Positions 29,054-39,934 of a DNA stretch of 39,934 nucleotides are shown one piece after another; the stretch's first letter is position 1; every line of letters begins with the position of its first letter. The stretch is from Methylophilaceae bacterium (GTDB lineage: Bacteria > Pseudomonadota > Gammaproteobacteria > Burkholderiales > Methylophilaceae). Where the stretch lies: positions 1 through 39,934 of the forward strand of contig JAQWQF010000031.1 in NCBI GenBank assembly GCA_029244935.1, written 5' to 3'. The notes below the pieces were generated by a model that made no database searches, was not told the DNA's origin, and saw nothing but the letters and a program-made list of their open reading frames with translations. Both the position numbers and the translations under genes were made by a program.

Positions 29054-29266
29054 ATGACACGCCTTATTATTTTTTTGGTTAAGATTTACCAATTTGCTTT
29101 TAGACCTTTTTTTGGAAACAGATGTAGGTTTACTCCAACCTGTTCAGTGTATACAATTGAGGCATTACAAGAATACGGCTTTTCTAAAGGCCTTTGGCTT
29201 TCATTAAAAAGGCTATTAAGGTGTCGCCCAGGCTCTAAAGCTGGTTTTGACCCTGTTCCTAAATAA
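29054..29266 (+). CDS. yidD: Membrane protein insertion efficiency factor YidD
   Basis: Seventy-residue membrane-associated protein that assists YidC. It has the family pattern: an N-terminal amphipathic helix (RLIIFLVKIYQFAFRP), then NRCRFTPTCSVYTIEALQEYG with the conserved cysteines, and CRPGSKAGFDPVP at the end. It begins one base after the rnpA stop and ends 13 bases before yidC. Confidence 0.96.
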   Translation: MTRLIIFLVKIYQFAFRPFFGNRCRFTPTCSVYTIEALQEYGFSKGLWLSLKRLLRCRPGSKAGFDPVPK

Positions 29267-29279
29267 ACTAAAGGATTTT

Positions 29280-30911
29280 ATGGATACCAAGCGACTTATT
29301 CTTTTCGTAGTGTTTTCTTTTTCACTCTTATTGCTATGGGATTCTTGGCAAAGACAAAATATAAGCCCGTCTACTGATGCTTCAGATATTTCACAAGATG
29401 GTATTCCTAAGCCATCAAATGAATTTGTTGGAAAAGCTGACCTACCAAATATTTCCTCAGGCTATCAATTACTTAATGGTAAAACTATTGAGGTAAAAAC
29501 TGATAAATATAATCTTAATATTAGTGAAATAGGTGGAGATATTCGCAAGCTAACTTTGTCTGATCACTTGGCAGATAATTATGTTGATGATTATGTATTG
29601 TTCTCTGATGCTTCAGACCCCGTTTTAGACAGCTTGTTATATGTTGCTCAATCCGGATTATTGGGTAAAAATTTACCTTCACATAAATCCAAATTTATAT
29701 TTGAAAAAAATTCTTATACATTAAATGGAAAAACATTAAGTGTTCCAATGATTTTTAATTCTCCTGAAGTCAGTGTTAAAAAGACCTATCAGTTTTCAGA
29801 AGATTCATACTTGATTAATGTTCGTTATGATATTCAAAACAAAACTCAATCTACGATAGCTCCAAGAGCCTATTTCCAATTAATACACGACGGAGATTCT
29901 AATCAGGGAACAAAATTAACACCTTCATTCACTGGACCTGCCTACTATACTGAGGAAAAGGATTTTACTAAATTTGCATTTTCTAAGACCGAAAAAAAAT
30001 CTTTCACTCACACCAGTAATGATGGTTGGATGGGTATCATTCAGAGATATTTTGCCAGTGCCTGGATCTTATCGGAGCCTATTAGCCGCGAGCTTTACGC
30101 TAAAAAAGTTGCAGATAATATCTATGCAGCCGGTATGCTAACATCGTTACCTAGTATTGAGCCAAATAAAAACATATCTTTCGAGGTCAAATTGTATGCA
30201 GGACCTCAGAGCAAGGACGACCTTGTATCAGCGGCAAAAGGCATGAAATATAGCGTTGATTATGGGTGGTTAACTATTATTGCATCTCCATTATTTTCAG
30301 TATTGTCAGGCATTTATAAAATGGTTGGTAATTGGGGTATTTCTATTATTTTATTGACTGTCTTGATCAAGCTTTTATTCTATCCTTTATCAGCGGCTAG
30401 TTATCGTTCGATGGCTCAAATGAGAGAGCTTGCACCGAGATTGGCAAGCATGAAAGAACGTTTTGGGGATGATAAACAGAAAATGCAACAAGCAATGATG
30501 GAGCTTTATCGAACTGAAAAAATTAATCCTTTAGGTGGATGTTTGCCGATTCTGATACAGATTCCTGTTTTTATTGCACTTTATTGGGTGTTATTAGGTT
30601 CTGTTGAATTAAGGCATGCACCATTTTTTGGTTGGATTAGTGACCTATCTGTCAAGGATCCGTATTATATTTTACCGGTCTTAATGGCCGCTTCTATGTT
30701 TTTACAAACGAAGCTTAATCCAAAGCCTACAGATCCATTGCAGGCTAAATTGATGTTGTGGATGCCTATTGTCTTTAGTATTTTCTTTTTCTTTTTTCCA
30801 GCTGGCCTTGTTTTATATTGGCTGATAAACAATATTCTATCGATTGCTCAGCAAGCTTATGTAAATAAGAAAATACATGCTGAGACTCTTAAAAAGAAAG
30901 GCAATGCTTAA
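29280..30911 (+). CDS. yidC: Membrane protein insertase YidC
   Basis: Inserts inner-membrane proteins, including the F0 subunit c encoded downstream, alone or with SecYEG. 543 residues: N-terminal helix (RLILFVVFSFSLLLLW), a large periplasmic domain (about 40-320), then the conserved five-helix core from about 335 (YGWLTIIASPLFSVLSGIYK, GNWGISIILLTVLIKLLFYP, GGCLPILIQIPVFIALYWVL) with the conserved Arg in LAASYRSMAQM-type context. An open frame runs up to 29247, but the ATG at 29280 has AAAGGATTTT before it and starts at the expected MDTKRL. Confidence 0.96.
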   Translation: MDTKRLILFVVFSFSLLLLWDSWQRQNISPSTDASDISQDGIPKPSNEFVGKADLPNISSGYQLLNGKTIEVKTDKYNLNISEIGGDIRKLTLSDHLADNYVDDYVLFSDASDPVLDSLLYVAQSGLLGKNLPSHKSKFIFEKNSYTLNGKTLSVPMIFNSPEVSVKKTYQFSEDSYLINVRYDIQNKTQSTIAPRAYFQLIHDGDSNQGTKLTPSFTGPAYYTEEKDFTKFAFSKTEKKSFTHTSNDGWMGIIQRYFASAWILSEPISRELYAKKVADNIYAAGMLTSLPSIEPNKNISFEVKLYAGPQSKDDLVSAAKGMKYSVDYGWLTIIASPLFSVLSGIYKMVGNWGISIILLTVLIKLLFYPLSAASYRSMAQMRELAPRLASMKERFGDDKQKMQQAMMELYRTEKINPLGGCLPILIQIPVFIALYWVLLGSVELRHAPFFGWISDLSVKDPYYILPVLMAASMFLQTKLNPKPTDPLQAKLMLWMPIVFSIFFFFFPAGLVLYWLINNILSIAQQAYVNKKIHAETLKKKGNA

Positions 30912-32256
30912 CGAATCTTCAACAATTGTTGCCGTATCAACTGCAGCAGGTATTGGGGGTATTGGGGTGGTTCGTCTTTCAGGGACAAAAGCACTAGAGA
31001 TTGCTCAAGAAATATGTGACAACAAAATTGTCTCAAGGTACGCAGGTTTTCATAGTTTTGCTTATCCAGACAATAATTTAATCGATCAAGGTATTGTTAT
31101 CTATTTCCCCAGCCCCAATTCTTTTACAGGCGAAGATGTAATTGAGTTTCAGGCTCATGGCAGTCCTGTTGTGCTTCAACAAATAGTTAATGCTTGTGTA
31201 GAGACAGGGGCAGTCGTTGCAGAGCCAGGGGAATTTACTAAGCGAGCATATCTCAATAATAAAATTGATTTAATGCAGGCAGAGGCTGTTATAGATTTAA
31301 TTAATGCTTCTACAGAAACAGCAGCAAGGAGCGCAGTTAATTCGTTATCAGGCAAATTTTCTATTATAATCAATGACTTACTTAAAGATTTAATTGAACT
31401 TAGAATGTATGTTGAAGCATGTTTAGATTTTCCAGAAGAAGAGATTGATTTCATAACTCAAGGGAATGTCGCTGAAAAAATCAACAAACTTCATATTACT
31501 ATGCAAGATATACTTAAATCTGCTCAACAAGGTAAGTTATTAAGAGATGGTTTAAATATTGTCTTAGTTGGACAACCTAATGTTGGTAAGTCTAGTTTGC
31601 TTAACCAATTATTAGGAGAAGAACGTGCAATTGTTACTGAAATTGCAGGAACGACGAGAGACTCAATTTCTACACATATTTCATTGCATGGTATCCCGGT
31701 TCATATTGTTGATACAGCAGGACTAAGAGAAACGGACAATTTAGTTGAAAAAATGGGCATTGAAAAAACATGGCAGTCTCTACAAAAGGCGCATATTGCA
31801 TTATTTTTAGTTGAAGCTAGTAATGGTATTACCGAGTATGAAAAGACTGTTCTAAAGGAATTATCTCCTAATACTATCAAAATATGGATTTTTAATAAGA
31901 TCGATTTATTAAAGATTGCACCTAAAGTTATTGAAGAAAAAGAAGGGGTGCATGTTTATTTGTCTGCAAAAACTGGCGATGGAATTAACTTATTAATTGA
32001 TCAAATTGCAGGTAATAAAAGCATGCCATTGATTATTGATGACAATCAAAATATTTTTATGGCAAGAGATAGGCATCTCAAGGCGCTTAGTATTGTTCAA
32101 TCAGCATTAACGAATGCCTCTATAAATATTGATGCAGCTGAAATTGTTGCCGAGGAATTGACTCAGGCACAACATGCTTTATCCACGATTACAGGAGAAT
32201 TTAATCCTGATGATTTGTTGGGAAAGATATTTAGTGAGTTTTGTATTGGTAAATAA
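30904..32256 (+). CDS. mnmE: tRNA modification GTPase MnmE
   Basis: Works with MnmG to place the (carboxymethyl)aminomethyl group on U34 of tRNAs. 450 residues: an N-terminal folate-binding domain (STIVAVSTAAGIGGIGVVR), helical domain, G domain at about 218-375 with GQPNVGKS at 223-230, DTAG and NKID, and the C-terminal Cys447 in FCIGK. An ATG at 30877 is in frame, but the ATG at 30904 matches the family start; it overlaps the end of yidC by eight bases. Confidence 0.96.
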   Translation: MLNESSTIVAVSTAAGIGGIGVVRLSGTKALEIAQEICDNKIVSRYAGFHSFAYPDNNLIDQGIVIYFPSPNSFTGEDVIEFQAHGSPVVLQQIVNACVETGAVVAEPGEFTKRAYLNNKIDLMQAEAVIDLINASTETAARSAVNSLSGKFSIIINDLLKDLIELRMYVEACLDFPEEEIDFITQGNVAEKINKLHITMQDILKSAQQGKLLRDGLNIVLVGQPNVGKSSLLNQLLGEERAIVTEIAGTTRDSISTHISLHGIPVHIVDTAGLRETDNLVEKMGIEKTWQSLQKAHIALFLVEASNGITEYEKTVLKELSPNTIKIWIFNKIDLLKIAPKVIEEKEGVHVYLSAKTGDGINLLIDQIAGNKSMPLIIDDNQNIFMARDRHLKALSIVQSALTNASINIDAAEIVAEELTQAQHALSTITGEFNPDDLLGKIFSEFCIGK

Positions 32257-32259
32257 GAC

Positions 32260-32273
32260 GTTTCACGTGAAAC
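32260..32273 (+). promoter_or_regulatory. parS: parS centromere site 1
   Basis: GTTTCACGTGAAAC is a perfect 14-base palindrome and the core of the bacterial parS site bound by ParB. It begins three bases after the mnmE stop. ParA and ParB are encoded 2.6 kb downstream. It forms part of a 21-base direct repeat with site 2. Confidence 0.92.
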
Positions 32274-32287
32274 TTTTTAGATAAGAC

Positions 32288-32301
32288 GTTTCACGTGAAA
32301 C
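32288..32301 (+). promoter_or_regulatory. parS: parS centromere site 2
   Basis: A second identical palindrome GTTTCACGTGAAAC, 28 bases downstream of the first. The flanking ATAAGAC is repeated too (32253-32273 and 32281-32301), indicating a local duplication. It lies 62 bases upstream of mnmG. Confidence 0.92.
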
Positions 32302-32363
32302 CTAGGTCATTTATAAGAAATAAAGTAAAATTTAGATCTTTAATCAATTTTAATTTTTAACTT

Positions 32364-34268
32364 ATGGATTTTCCAAGTAAATTTGATGTAATTGTTATCG
32401 GTGGTGGCCATGCAGGGACTGAAGCTGCTTTGGCTTCATCGCGTATGGGTCAAAAAACTTTATTGTTAACTCATAATATTGAAACCTTAGGACAAATGTC
32501 ATGTAATCCCTCCATTGGCGGCATTGGCAAGGGTCATTTAGTTAAAGAAATTGATGCAATGGGTGGAATTATGGCAAGAGCTGCAGATATTGCTGGCATA
32601 CAATTTAGAATTCTCAATAGAAGTAAGGGCCCAGCTGTAAGAGCTACACGCGCACAAGCTGATAGAGTCCTATACAAAGCTGCGGTAAGGCATGCAATAG
32701 AGAATCAGGAAAATTTGTGGTTATTCCAGCAGTCAGTGGACGATGTAATTGTAAAAAATTACAAAGTAAAAGGCGTAGTTACTCAAATTGGCCTAACTTT
32801 CTATGCTGATAATGTTATTTTAACTACAGGAACATTCTTAGGTGGGTTAGTTCATATTGGCTTACAAAATTATGAAGCAGGTCGTGCAGGAGACCCTTCA
32901 GCTTCGACTTTAGCAAAAAAATTAAAAGAATTAGATTTGCCTGTAGGGCGCCTAAAAACTGGCACACCACCAAGAATTGATGGAAGATCTATTGATTATA
33001 CAAAAATGGAAGAGCAGCCCGGAGATAATCCTGCCCCAAACTTTTCATTCATTAATCCAAAAATTGAGCATCCAGAGCAAATATCTTGTTGGATTACACA
33101 CACCAATAAGCAAACTCATGAAATTATTCGCCAAGGCTTAGATAGATCGCCGATATATACCGGGGCTATCGAAGGGGTGGGGCCTAGGTATTGTCCTTCT
33201 GTAGAAGACAAAATTCATCGATTTGCTGATAAAGATTCACATCAAATTTTTATTGAGCCGGAAGGCCTTACTACCCATGAAGTTTATCCAAATGGAATAT
33301 CAACTAGTTTACCCTTTGATGTTCAATATAGCTTAGTGCGTTCAATAAAGGGGATGGAAAATGCCCATATATTACGTCCTGGTTATGCTATCGAATACGA
33401 TTATTTTGATCCTAGAGCATTAAAAACTAGCTTAGAAACAAAATCTATTGAGGGACTATTTTTTGCAGGGCAAATTAATGGTACTACTGGATATGAAGAG
33501 GCAGCAGCTCAGGGTTTAATCGCAGGTATGAACGCTTCACTTAAGTCCCAAGGCAAAGAAACCTGGACACCAACTCGTCAGGAGTCTTATATAGGAGTAA
33601 TGATTGATGACTTAATTACCCGAGGAGTTACCGAGCCATATAGAATGTTCACAAGTCGCGCAGAGTATCGTTTATTACTTCGAGAAGACAATGCTGATTT
33701 AAGATTAACGGCTCACGCACGTTCAGTTGGGCTGATTTGTAAAGAGCATTGGAAAAATTTTAATACAAAACAAGAAAGTATTAATAAAGAAGAAAGTAGA
33801 CTTAAAAAAACACTTATCCGGCCATCAAAAAAAGAAAAAATGATGCAAGAAACTATTTTAGGTAAGGCTCTAGATCATGAATATTCAGCTTTCGACTTGC
33901 TAAGGAGGCCTGAAGTCAACTATAAAGACCTTATGGCCATGATGGGTGAAAAATCTTCAAAGCATGAAGCGGTGTGGGAGCAAGTAGAGATTATGGCAAA
34001 GTATTCGGGCTATATAGTCAGACAACAGGAACAAATTGACAGAAATAAAGCTCAATATGATCTTAAAATACCTAGTGATATCAATTATGATATTGTTCAT
34101 GGGTTAAGCACAGAAGCAAAACAAAGGTTATCAGCGCATCGTCCTGAAACTATTGACCAAGCAACTAGAATTTCTGCGATTACAGATGCAACTATTTCGA
34201 TTTTAGTTATTTATATTAAGAAAAAATATCAAAAATCTTCTCAGGAGTTTAAAGAAAAAGTTGCATAA
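32364..34268 (+). CDS. mnmG: tRNA uridine 5-carboxymethylaminomethyl modification enzyme MnmG
   Basis: FAD- and NADH-dependent partner of MnmE in wobble-uridine modification. 634 residues with the FAD motif [18 protein letters not shown] at about 12-29, [21 protein letters not shown], the [12 protein letters not shown] signature, [18 protein letters not shown], and [18 protein letters not shown]. Normal length. The stop codon overlaps the predicted rsmG start. Confidence 0.97.
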   Translation: MDFPSKFDVIVIGGGHAGTEAALASSRMGQKTLLLTHNIETLGQMSCNPSIGGIGKGHLVKEIDAMGGIMARAADIAGIQFRILNRSKGPAVRATRAQADRVLYKAAVRHAIENQENLWLFQQSVDDVIVKNYKVKGVVTQIGLTFYADNVILTTGTFLGGLVHIGLQNYEAGRAGDPSASTLAKKLKELDLPVGRLKTGTPPRIDGRSIDYTKMEEQPGDNPAPNFSFINPKIEHPEQISCWITHTNKQTHEIIRQGLDRSPIYTGAIEGVGPRYCPSVEDKIHRFADKDSHQIFIEPEGLTTHEVYPNGISTSLPFDVQYSLVRSIKGMENAHILRPGYAIEYDYFDPRALKTSLETKSIEGLFFAGQINGTTGYEEAAAQGLIAGMNASLKSQGKETWTPTRQESYIGVMIDDLITRGVTEPYRMFTSRAEYRLLLREDNADLRLTAHARSVGLICKEHWKNFNTKQESINKEESRLKKTLIRPSKKEKMMQETILGKALDHEYSAFDLLRRPEVNYKDLMAMMGEKSSKHEAVWEQVEIMAKYSGYIVRQQEQIDRNKAQYDLKIPSDINYDIVHGLSTEAKQRLSAHRPETIDQATRISAITDATISILVIYIKKKYQKSSQEFKEKVA

Positions 34269-34893
34269 TAAGGAGTTATTGGTTTCTGGGCTAGAAACAT
34301 TAGGCATTCAAAATCAAAATAGTTTAGTAGATAAGTTATTGTTTTATATGGATTTATTGAGAAAATGGAATAAAACATATAATCTAACAGCCATTACAAA
34401 AGAGCAAGATATTATTACGCATCATTTGCTAGATTGTCTGTCGGTTACAAAGTTGGTTAACGCAAAGACTATAATGGATGTAGGGAGTGGTGCGGGATTA
34501 CCTGGAGTAATTTTCGCGCTTTGTTTTCCTGATAGAAAAATAACAATGGTAGATAAAGTGGGGAAAAAAACAGCATTTATTCAACAGGTTATTGGTGAGT
34601 TTAATCTCAATAATGCAAGGGTATTAAATGGGCGAGTGGAAGACATAGAAAATTACAAACATTATGATGGGATCATTTCTCGGGCTTTTTCTGATATGGA
34701 GACAATGATTAAATTAACATCACACTTGCTTTTAGATGGCGGAAATTGGTATGGCATGAAGAGTAAGAACAGTAAAGATGTTGAAATGACTACAATTAAA
34801 TATTCTTATAATGTGGATAAAATTGATGTTCCACATCTTAAGGCCGAGCGTTACTTAATTACGGTAGTGAATACCGCAACTAATAAACTTTAA
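34261..34893 (+). CDS. rsmG: 16S rRNA (guanine-527-N7)-methyltransferase
   Basis: Methylates G527 of 16S rRNA using SAM. Up to 210 residues: [14 protein letters not shown] near residue 32-45, the SAM motif [16 protein letters not shown], and RAFSDM. The start is unclear: TTG at 34261 overlaps the mnmG end and gives the longest form, while TTG at 34279 follows AAGGAG but at only three bases. Either gives a family-like N-terminus. It is 17 bases before parA, in the usual mnmG-rsmG-parA-parB order. Confidence 0.93.
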   Translation: MHNKELLVSGLETLGIQNQNSLVDKLLFYMDLLRKWNKTYNLTAITKEQDIITHHLLDCLSVTKLVNAKTIMDVGSGAGLPGVIFALCFPDRKITMVDKVGKKTAFIQQVIGEFNLNNARVLNGRVEDIENYKHYDGIISRAFSDMETMIKLTSHLLLDGGNWYGMKSKNSKDVEMTTIKYSYNVDKIDVPHLKAERYLITVVNTATNKL

Positions 34894-34910
34894 GGTACGA
34901 GACATAAAAA

Positions 34911-35681
34911 ATGCGAATTTTTGCTATATCAAATCAAAAAGGTGGTGTTGGAAAAACAACAACAACAGTCAATCTGGCCGCTAGCTTAAGTAATAAGAAG
35001 AAAAAAGTCTTATTAATTGACCTAGACCCCCAAGGTAATGCTACATCTGGATCCGGAATTAAAAAATCAATGACAGCTGGGAGCATTTACGAGGTATTAA
35101 TTGGACAAAATACCTTAAAAAATATTATTGTAACGTCCAAAGAAAGTTTTTTTGATGTGGCAACTGCTAATCAATCTTTAGCAGGAGCTGAGATTGAGTT
35201 AGTTGATATTCCTGATAGAGAATATATCTTAAAAAAACAAATTGAATCACTTAATAAGCAATACGATTTTATTCTTATCGATTGTCCCCCAGCGCTCAAT
35301 TTGCTGACAGTAAATGCATTGGTTGCTGCTAATTCAGTTTTGATACCAATGCAATGTGAATACTTTGCTCTAGAAGGCCTTTCTGACCTGGTGAATACAA
35401 TAAAAAAAGTAAAAAATCATTTAAATACTGAGATTGAGATTGAAGGTTTACTTAGAACTTTATTTGATAAGCGGAATACACTGGCTCAACAAGTATCAGA
35501 ACAATTGTCTGCCCATTTTGGTTCTAAGGTGTATGAAACTATTATCCCAAGAAACGTTAGGCTTGCAGAAGCCCCAAGTTATGGTAAGCCAGTACTTTTT
35601 TATGATAAAAGTTCAAAAGGAGCTATCGCATATCTTGCTCTTGCTGACGAAATTTTAGGAAAATATAACAATGAAAAATAG
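34911..35681 (+). CDS. parA: Chromosome partitioning ATPase ParA (Soj)
   Basis: Deviant Walker-A ATPase that moves ParB-parS complexes away from the origin. 256 residues: KGGVGKTTTTVNLAASL with the signature lysine at about 10-26, DLDPQGNATSG, and DFILIDCPPALNLL as Walker B. No N-terminal helix-turn-helix extension, so it is the chromosomal type. It overlaps parB by 11 bases; its parS sites are in the mnmE-mnmG gap. Confidence 0.97.
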   Translation: MRIFAISNQKGGVGKTTTTVNLAASLSNKKKKVLLIDLDPQGNATSGSGIKKSMTAGSIYEVLIGQNTLKNIIVTSKESFFDVATANQSLAGAEIELVDIPDREYILKKQIESLNKQYDFILIDCPPALNLLTVNALVAANSVLIPMQCEYFALEGLSDLVNTIKKVKNHLNTEIEIEGLLRTLFDKRNTLAQQVSEQLSAHFGSKVYETIIPRNVRLAEAPSYGKPVLFYDKSSKGAIAYLALADEILGKYNNEK

Positions 35682-36513
35682 AGGATTAGGTAGAGGATTA
35701 GAAGCTTTATTAGGAGATGATAATAACAGTGAGCAAAGTAACGATCAATTAAAAATGATATCTATTGAAAAATTGAGTGCCGGAAAATATCAACCTCGTT
35801 CAATTATGGATCCAAAGCCCTTAGAGGAGCTTGCAGAATCAATAAAAGCTCAGGGTATTATGCAACCAATATTAGTGAGAATGCTAACGCAAAATGACTA
35901 TGAAATAGTTGCAGGTGAGCGTAGATGGCGAGCTGCAAAGTTAGCTAATCTAACTGAGGTCCCTGTTTTAATAAAAAAAATATCGGATTCCTCTGCTCTT
36001 GCGATGGCATTAATTGAAAATATACAAAGAGAGGATCTTAATGTTATTGAAGAGGCGAAGGGGATAAAACAGTTGATTGATGAATTTGACATGACGCACG
36101 ATGCAGCAGCCGAGTCATTAGGAAAATCTAGAACAGCCGTTTCTAATATATTGCGTTTACTAAACCTTAGTGATTATGTTCAAGATGCATTACTTAATAA
36201 GAAAATAGAAATGGGTCACGCTAGAGCACTATTAAGTCTAGGAACAAGCGAACAAGCAATGTTTTGTCAAAAGGTTATCAGTCAAAAACTATCAGTAAGA
36301 GAAGTTGAGGTATTAGTTGGCAATCAACGTCAAACCCAAAAAAAAATAAAGGTATCTGAAAGTGGCGATATTCAAGTTTTAGAGAATGATTTATCAGAAA
36401 TATTGGGTATGAGCATTAAAATTTTGCATAATAAAAGTGGTAAGGGGACTTTAAAAATTAATTATTCAAATTTAGATCAATTTGACATGTTATTAAAAAA
36501 ACTAAAAAAATAG
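35671..36513 (+). CDS. parB: Chromosome partitioning protein ParB (Spo0J)
   Basis: CTP-dependent DNA clamp loaded at parS. 280 residues: the N-terminal GLGRGLEAL ParA-contact peptide, the ParB/Srx CTPase domain with GERRWRAAKLA and the ENIQREDLNVIEEA signature, the central helix-turn-helix (DAAAESLGKSRTAVSNILRLL), and a C-terminal dimerisation segment. Expected to bind the two parS sites 3.4 kb upstream. Confidence 0.97.
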   Translation: MKNRGLGRGLEALLGDDNNSEQSNDQLKMISIEKLSAGKYQPRSIMDPKPLEELAESIKAQGIMQPILVRMLTQNDYEIVAGERRWRAAKLANLTEVPVLIKKISDSSALAMALIENIQREDLNVIEEAKGIKQLIDEFDMTHDAAAESLGKSRTAVSNILRLLNLSDYVQDALLNKKIEMGHARALLSLGTSEQAMFCQKVISQKLSVREVEVLVGNQRQTQKKIKVSESGDIQVLENDLSEILGMSIKILHNKSGKGTLKINYSNLDQFDMLLKKLKK

Positions 36514-36609
36514 TTTTAGACCTTGACGAATTTAACAAATCAAGCCAAAATTGCGTGCTTTGCAATATTAAGAAATTGCTAGATAAAAATTATTTTTGGC
36601 AGCTAAAAA

Positions 36610-37849
<1,240 letters not shown>

Positions 37850-37881
37850 TTTTTTAAATTTTTTAAACTAAAAGGAAGTAA

Positions 37882-38163
<282 letters not shown>

Positions 38164-38179
38164 TTAAAATATTTTTTTG

Positions 38180-38197
38180 ATCCCAATATTTGGGGAT
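38180..38197 (+). other. Intercistronic hairpin between atpE and atpF
   Basis: ATCCC (38180-38184) pairs with GGGAT (38193-38197) around an eight-base loop in the 48-base atpE-atpF gap, with a T7 run just before it. There is no U-tract after the stem, so it is not a terminator. It may protect or uncouple the heavily translated atpE message. Confidence 0.4.
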
Positions 38198-38211
38198 AAG
38201 ACGGAGTAAAG

Positions 38212-38682
38212 ATGAATCTTAATTTTACAATGATTGCTCAAGCAATAGCTTTTGCAATATTAATTTGGTTTACGGTTAAATTTGTTTGGCCTCCTTTGCT
38301 AAATGCAATTGAGAAAAGACAGAAGGAAATTGCTGATGGCTTAGCCGCTGCTCAAGAAGGTAAGTTATCGCTTGAAGTGGCAGCAAAAAAAAATGCTGAA
38401 ACCCTTAATGAAGTTAAGCAAAAAGGTGCAGAAATTGTAAGTCAGGCAGAAAAAAGAGCATCTGAAATTGTTGAACAAGCTAAAAATGTTGCTAATGAAG
38501 AAGGTGACAGAATAATAGCAAGTGCAAAATCTGAGATTGATCAAGAAGTGAATAGAGCAAAAGAGGAACTTCGTGGTCAAATATCTTCACTTGCGATTCA
38601 GGGTGCTGAAAAGATTCTAGATAAAGAAATTGATAAGAAAGTTCATGCAGATATGCTAACTAAATTAGCAAAGGATTTATAA
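38212..38682 (+). CDS. atpF: ATP synthase subunit b
   Basis: Peripheral stalk subunit, 156 residues: one N-terminal helix ([20 protein letters not shown]) followed by a long charged coiled coil ([17 protein letters not shown] onwards) to the C-terminus. Length is standard. Ribosome site ACGGAGTAAAG. It ends six bases before atpH. Confidence 0.96.
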   Translation: MNLNFTMIAQAIAFAILIWFTVKFVWPPLLNAIEKRQKEIADGLAAAQEGKLSLEVAAKKNAETLNEVKQKGAEIVSQAEKRASEIVEQAKNVANEEGDRIIASAKSEIDQEVNRAKEELRGQISSLAIQGAEKILDKEIDKKVHADMLTKLAKDL

Positions 38683-38688
38683 GAGCAT

Positions 38689-39225
38689 ATGGCTGAAATT
38701 TCAACAATTGCAAGACCCTATGCGGTTGCTATATTTAATTTAGCAAAAGAAGAGAAAGCCCTTTCTAAGTGGTCAGATATGTTATCTCTTATGAGTGGAA
38801 TTGTTGAGAATGAAGATATTAATTCTTTTATTAATGATTCCAAAATATTAGATGAAGATAGAGAAAAGCTTATATTAAATATTTGCGGAGATAAAATAAA
38901 TTCATCTGGTAAAAATTTAATAAAGCTTTTAGTTGAATATAAGAGATTATTGATTTTGTCTTCAATAACATTACTTTTTGAAGAGCTTAAAGATAAAGAC
39001 GAAGGGGTTATAGAAGCTGAAATTATTATGGCTGAGCAACCGGATAAAAAATTGGTTGCAAAATTATTACAAAGCCTAGAAAAAAGATTCAATAAAAAAA
39101 TTGAAGGAAAAGTAGTTATTGATAAAAGTATTGTTGGTGGAACCAAGATAGTTGTTGGGGATACCGTTATAGATGCTTCAGTTCGAGGACAACTAGATAA
39201 TTTAGCTTATACATTAAAAGCATAA
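38689..39225 (+). CDS. atpH: ATP synthase subunit delta
   Basis: Connects F1 to the peripheral stalk. 178 residues: N-terminal helical domain (STIARPYAVAIFNLAKEEKAL) with the family's ARPYA signature, and the C-terminal segment KIEGKVVIDKSIVGGTKIVVGDTVIDASVRGQLDNL typical for delta. Ends 15 bases before atpA, which has its own AGGAG. Confidence 0.96.
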   Translation: MAEISTIARPYAVAIFNLAKEEKALSKWSDMLSLMSGIVENEDINSFINDSKILDEDREKLILNICGDKINSSGKNLIKLLVEYKRLLILSSITLLFEELKDKDEGVIEAEIIMAEQPDKKLVAKLLQSLEKRFNKKIEGKVVIDKSIVGGTKIVVGDTVIDASVRGQLDNLAYTLKA

Positions 39226-39240
39226 AACCAGGAGATATTA

Positions 39241-39934
39241 ATGCAGTTATCAACATCAGAAATAAGTGAATTAATTAAAACTAGGATTAAAGATTTTTCT
39301 ACTAGTTCAGAAGCCAGAACACAAGGAACAGTAGTTTCAGTAACAGACGGTATTGTTCGTATTCATGGGTTGTCTAATGTAATGTCTGGAGAAATGATTG
39401 AATTCCCAGGGAACACTTTCGGTTTGGCGCTTAATTTAGAAAGAGATTCAGTAGGAGCAGTTGTTCTTGGCGATTATGAACATATTACTGAAGGTGATGT
39501 GTGTAAATGTACAGGAAAAATTTTAGAAGTACCTGTAGGGCCTGAACTTTTAGGCCGTGTTGTAGATACATTAGGTGTTCCGATTGATGGAAAAGGACCA
39601 ATCAAAACAAAATTAACAGATAAGTTAGAGAAAGTTGCTCCTGGTGTAATTGATAGACAATCAGTTTCTCAACCAGTGCAGACTGGACTTAAATCGGTTG
39701 ACTCTATGGTACCAATTGGTAGGGGACAAAGAGAGTTAATTATTGGTGATCGTCAAACTGGTAAAACAGCAGTTGCTGTTGATGCAATAATTAATCAAAA
39801 AGGCCAAGACATGAAATGTGTTTATGTTGCAATTGGTCAAAAAGCGTCAACAATTATGAATGTAGTTAAAAAGCTTGAAGAGCATGGAGCAATGGAATAT
39901 ACAACTGTTGTGAGCGCTTCCGCATCAGATTCTG
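39241..39934 (+). CDS. atpA: ATP synthase subunit alpha, 5' part
   Basis: Non-catalytic nucleotide-binding subunit of F1. The first 231 codons are in the window; the rest is cut (family about 510 residues). [20 protein letters not shown] at the start, the beta-barrel domain with [16 protein letters not shown], and Walker [14 protein letters not shown] near residue 170-182. The ATG is preceded by CCAGGAGATATTA. Likely followed by atpG, atpD and atpC outside the window. Confidence 0.97.
   Translation, partial: MQLSTSEISELIKTRIKDFSTSSEARTQGTVVSVTDGIVRIHGLSNVMSGEMIEFPGNTFGLALNLERDSVGAVVLGDYEHITEGDVCKCTGKILEVPVGPELLGRVVDTLGVPIDGKGPIKTKLTDKLEKVAPGVIDRQSVSQPVQTGLKSVDSMVPIGRGQRELIIGDRQTGKTAVAVDAIINQKGQDMKCVYVAIGQKASTIMNVVKKLEEHGAMEYTTVVSASASDS

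Noticed and set aside
36523-36551. Promoter for the atp operon (TTGACG, then CAAAAT)
   Set aside because: The -10 is weak, and other equally plausible hexamers exist in the parB-atpI gap, so it is not listed as a feature.
38718-39146. 142-codon minus-strand frame across atpH
   Set aside because: Shadow of atpH; Ser/Leu-rich low-complexity translation typical of antisense frames in A/T-rich DNA.

Overview
This window is an origin-proximal piece of a low-GC (roughly mid-30s %, estimated by eye) proteobacterial chromosome, most likely a betaproteobacterium. The inference rests on gene order (priA/argS/SPOR protein/dsbA/SDR, thiD-thiE-hemL, rpmH-rnpA-yidD-yidC-mnmE-mnmG-rsmG-parA-parB-atp), on the RpmH sequence and on the AtpE C-terminus. 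Genes are tightly packed, with many 4-25 base overlaps and several non-ATG starts, as in streamlined aquatic lineages such as the low-GC Methylophilales. The exact taxon cannot be fixed from the sequence alone.

Layout. 1-7929 (minus): priA, thiD, thiE, hemL and the first 932 codons of gltB. 8010-11672 (plus): argS, an FtsN-like SPOR protein, dsbA and a short-chain dehydrogenase. 11777-14376 (plus): a two-gene redox unit made of an alternative oxidase fused in frame to an Old Yellow Enzyme flavoprotein, followed by an exported 1-Cys peroxiredoxin. 14399-15427 (minus): a DUF3293 protein and a DedA/YqaA membrane protein. 15505-19512 (minus): an accessory island with an ECF-type sigma factor, a membrane-anchored Sel1 protein likely to be its partner, a secreted Sel1-repeat protein, two tiny membrane/lipoprotein ORFs, an 83-residue orphan and a 96-residue membrane protein. 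19572-28407 (minus): pntB, pntA2, pntA1, oxyR, gyrB, dnaN and dnaA. 28510-39934 (plus): rpmH to parB, then atpI-B-E-F-H-A (atpA cut by the window end). Transcription diverges at dnaA/rpmH; DnaA boxes in the dnaA-dnaN gap and upstream of dnaA place oriC at about 26.9-28.5 kb. Two tandem parS sites lie between mnmE and mnmG.

The most unusual parts are two. First, the AOX-OYE fusion keeps all six di-iron ligands and the OYE His/Asn/Tyr active-site triad, and it sits 14 bases before a periplasmic-type peroxiredoxin. This suggests a flavin-linked oxygen-consuming enzyme coupled to peroxide clearance. Second, the ECF island carries three copies of one promoter-like element (CCTGAC-N15-TCGTC-WACCT on the minus strand, spacing identical in all three) upstream of the sigma gene, the secreted Sel1 gene and the 83-residue orphan, so a self-contained regulon can be read directly from the DNA. 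The 3' ends of its transcripts contain hairpins whose loops expose CUCC anti-Shine-Dalgarno motifs, followed by terminator-like stems, which hints at small regulatory RNAs belonging to the same regulon.

No tRNA, rRNA, CRISPR array, insertion sequence or prophage was recognised.
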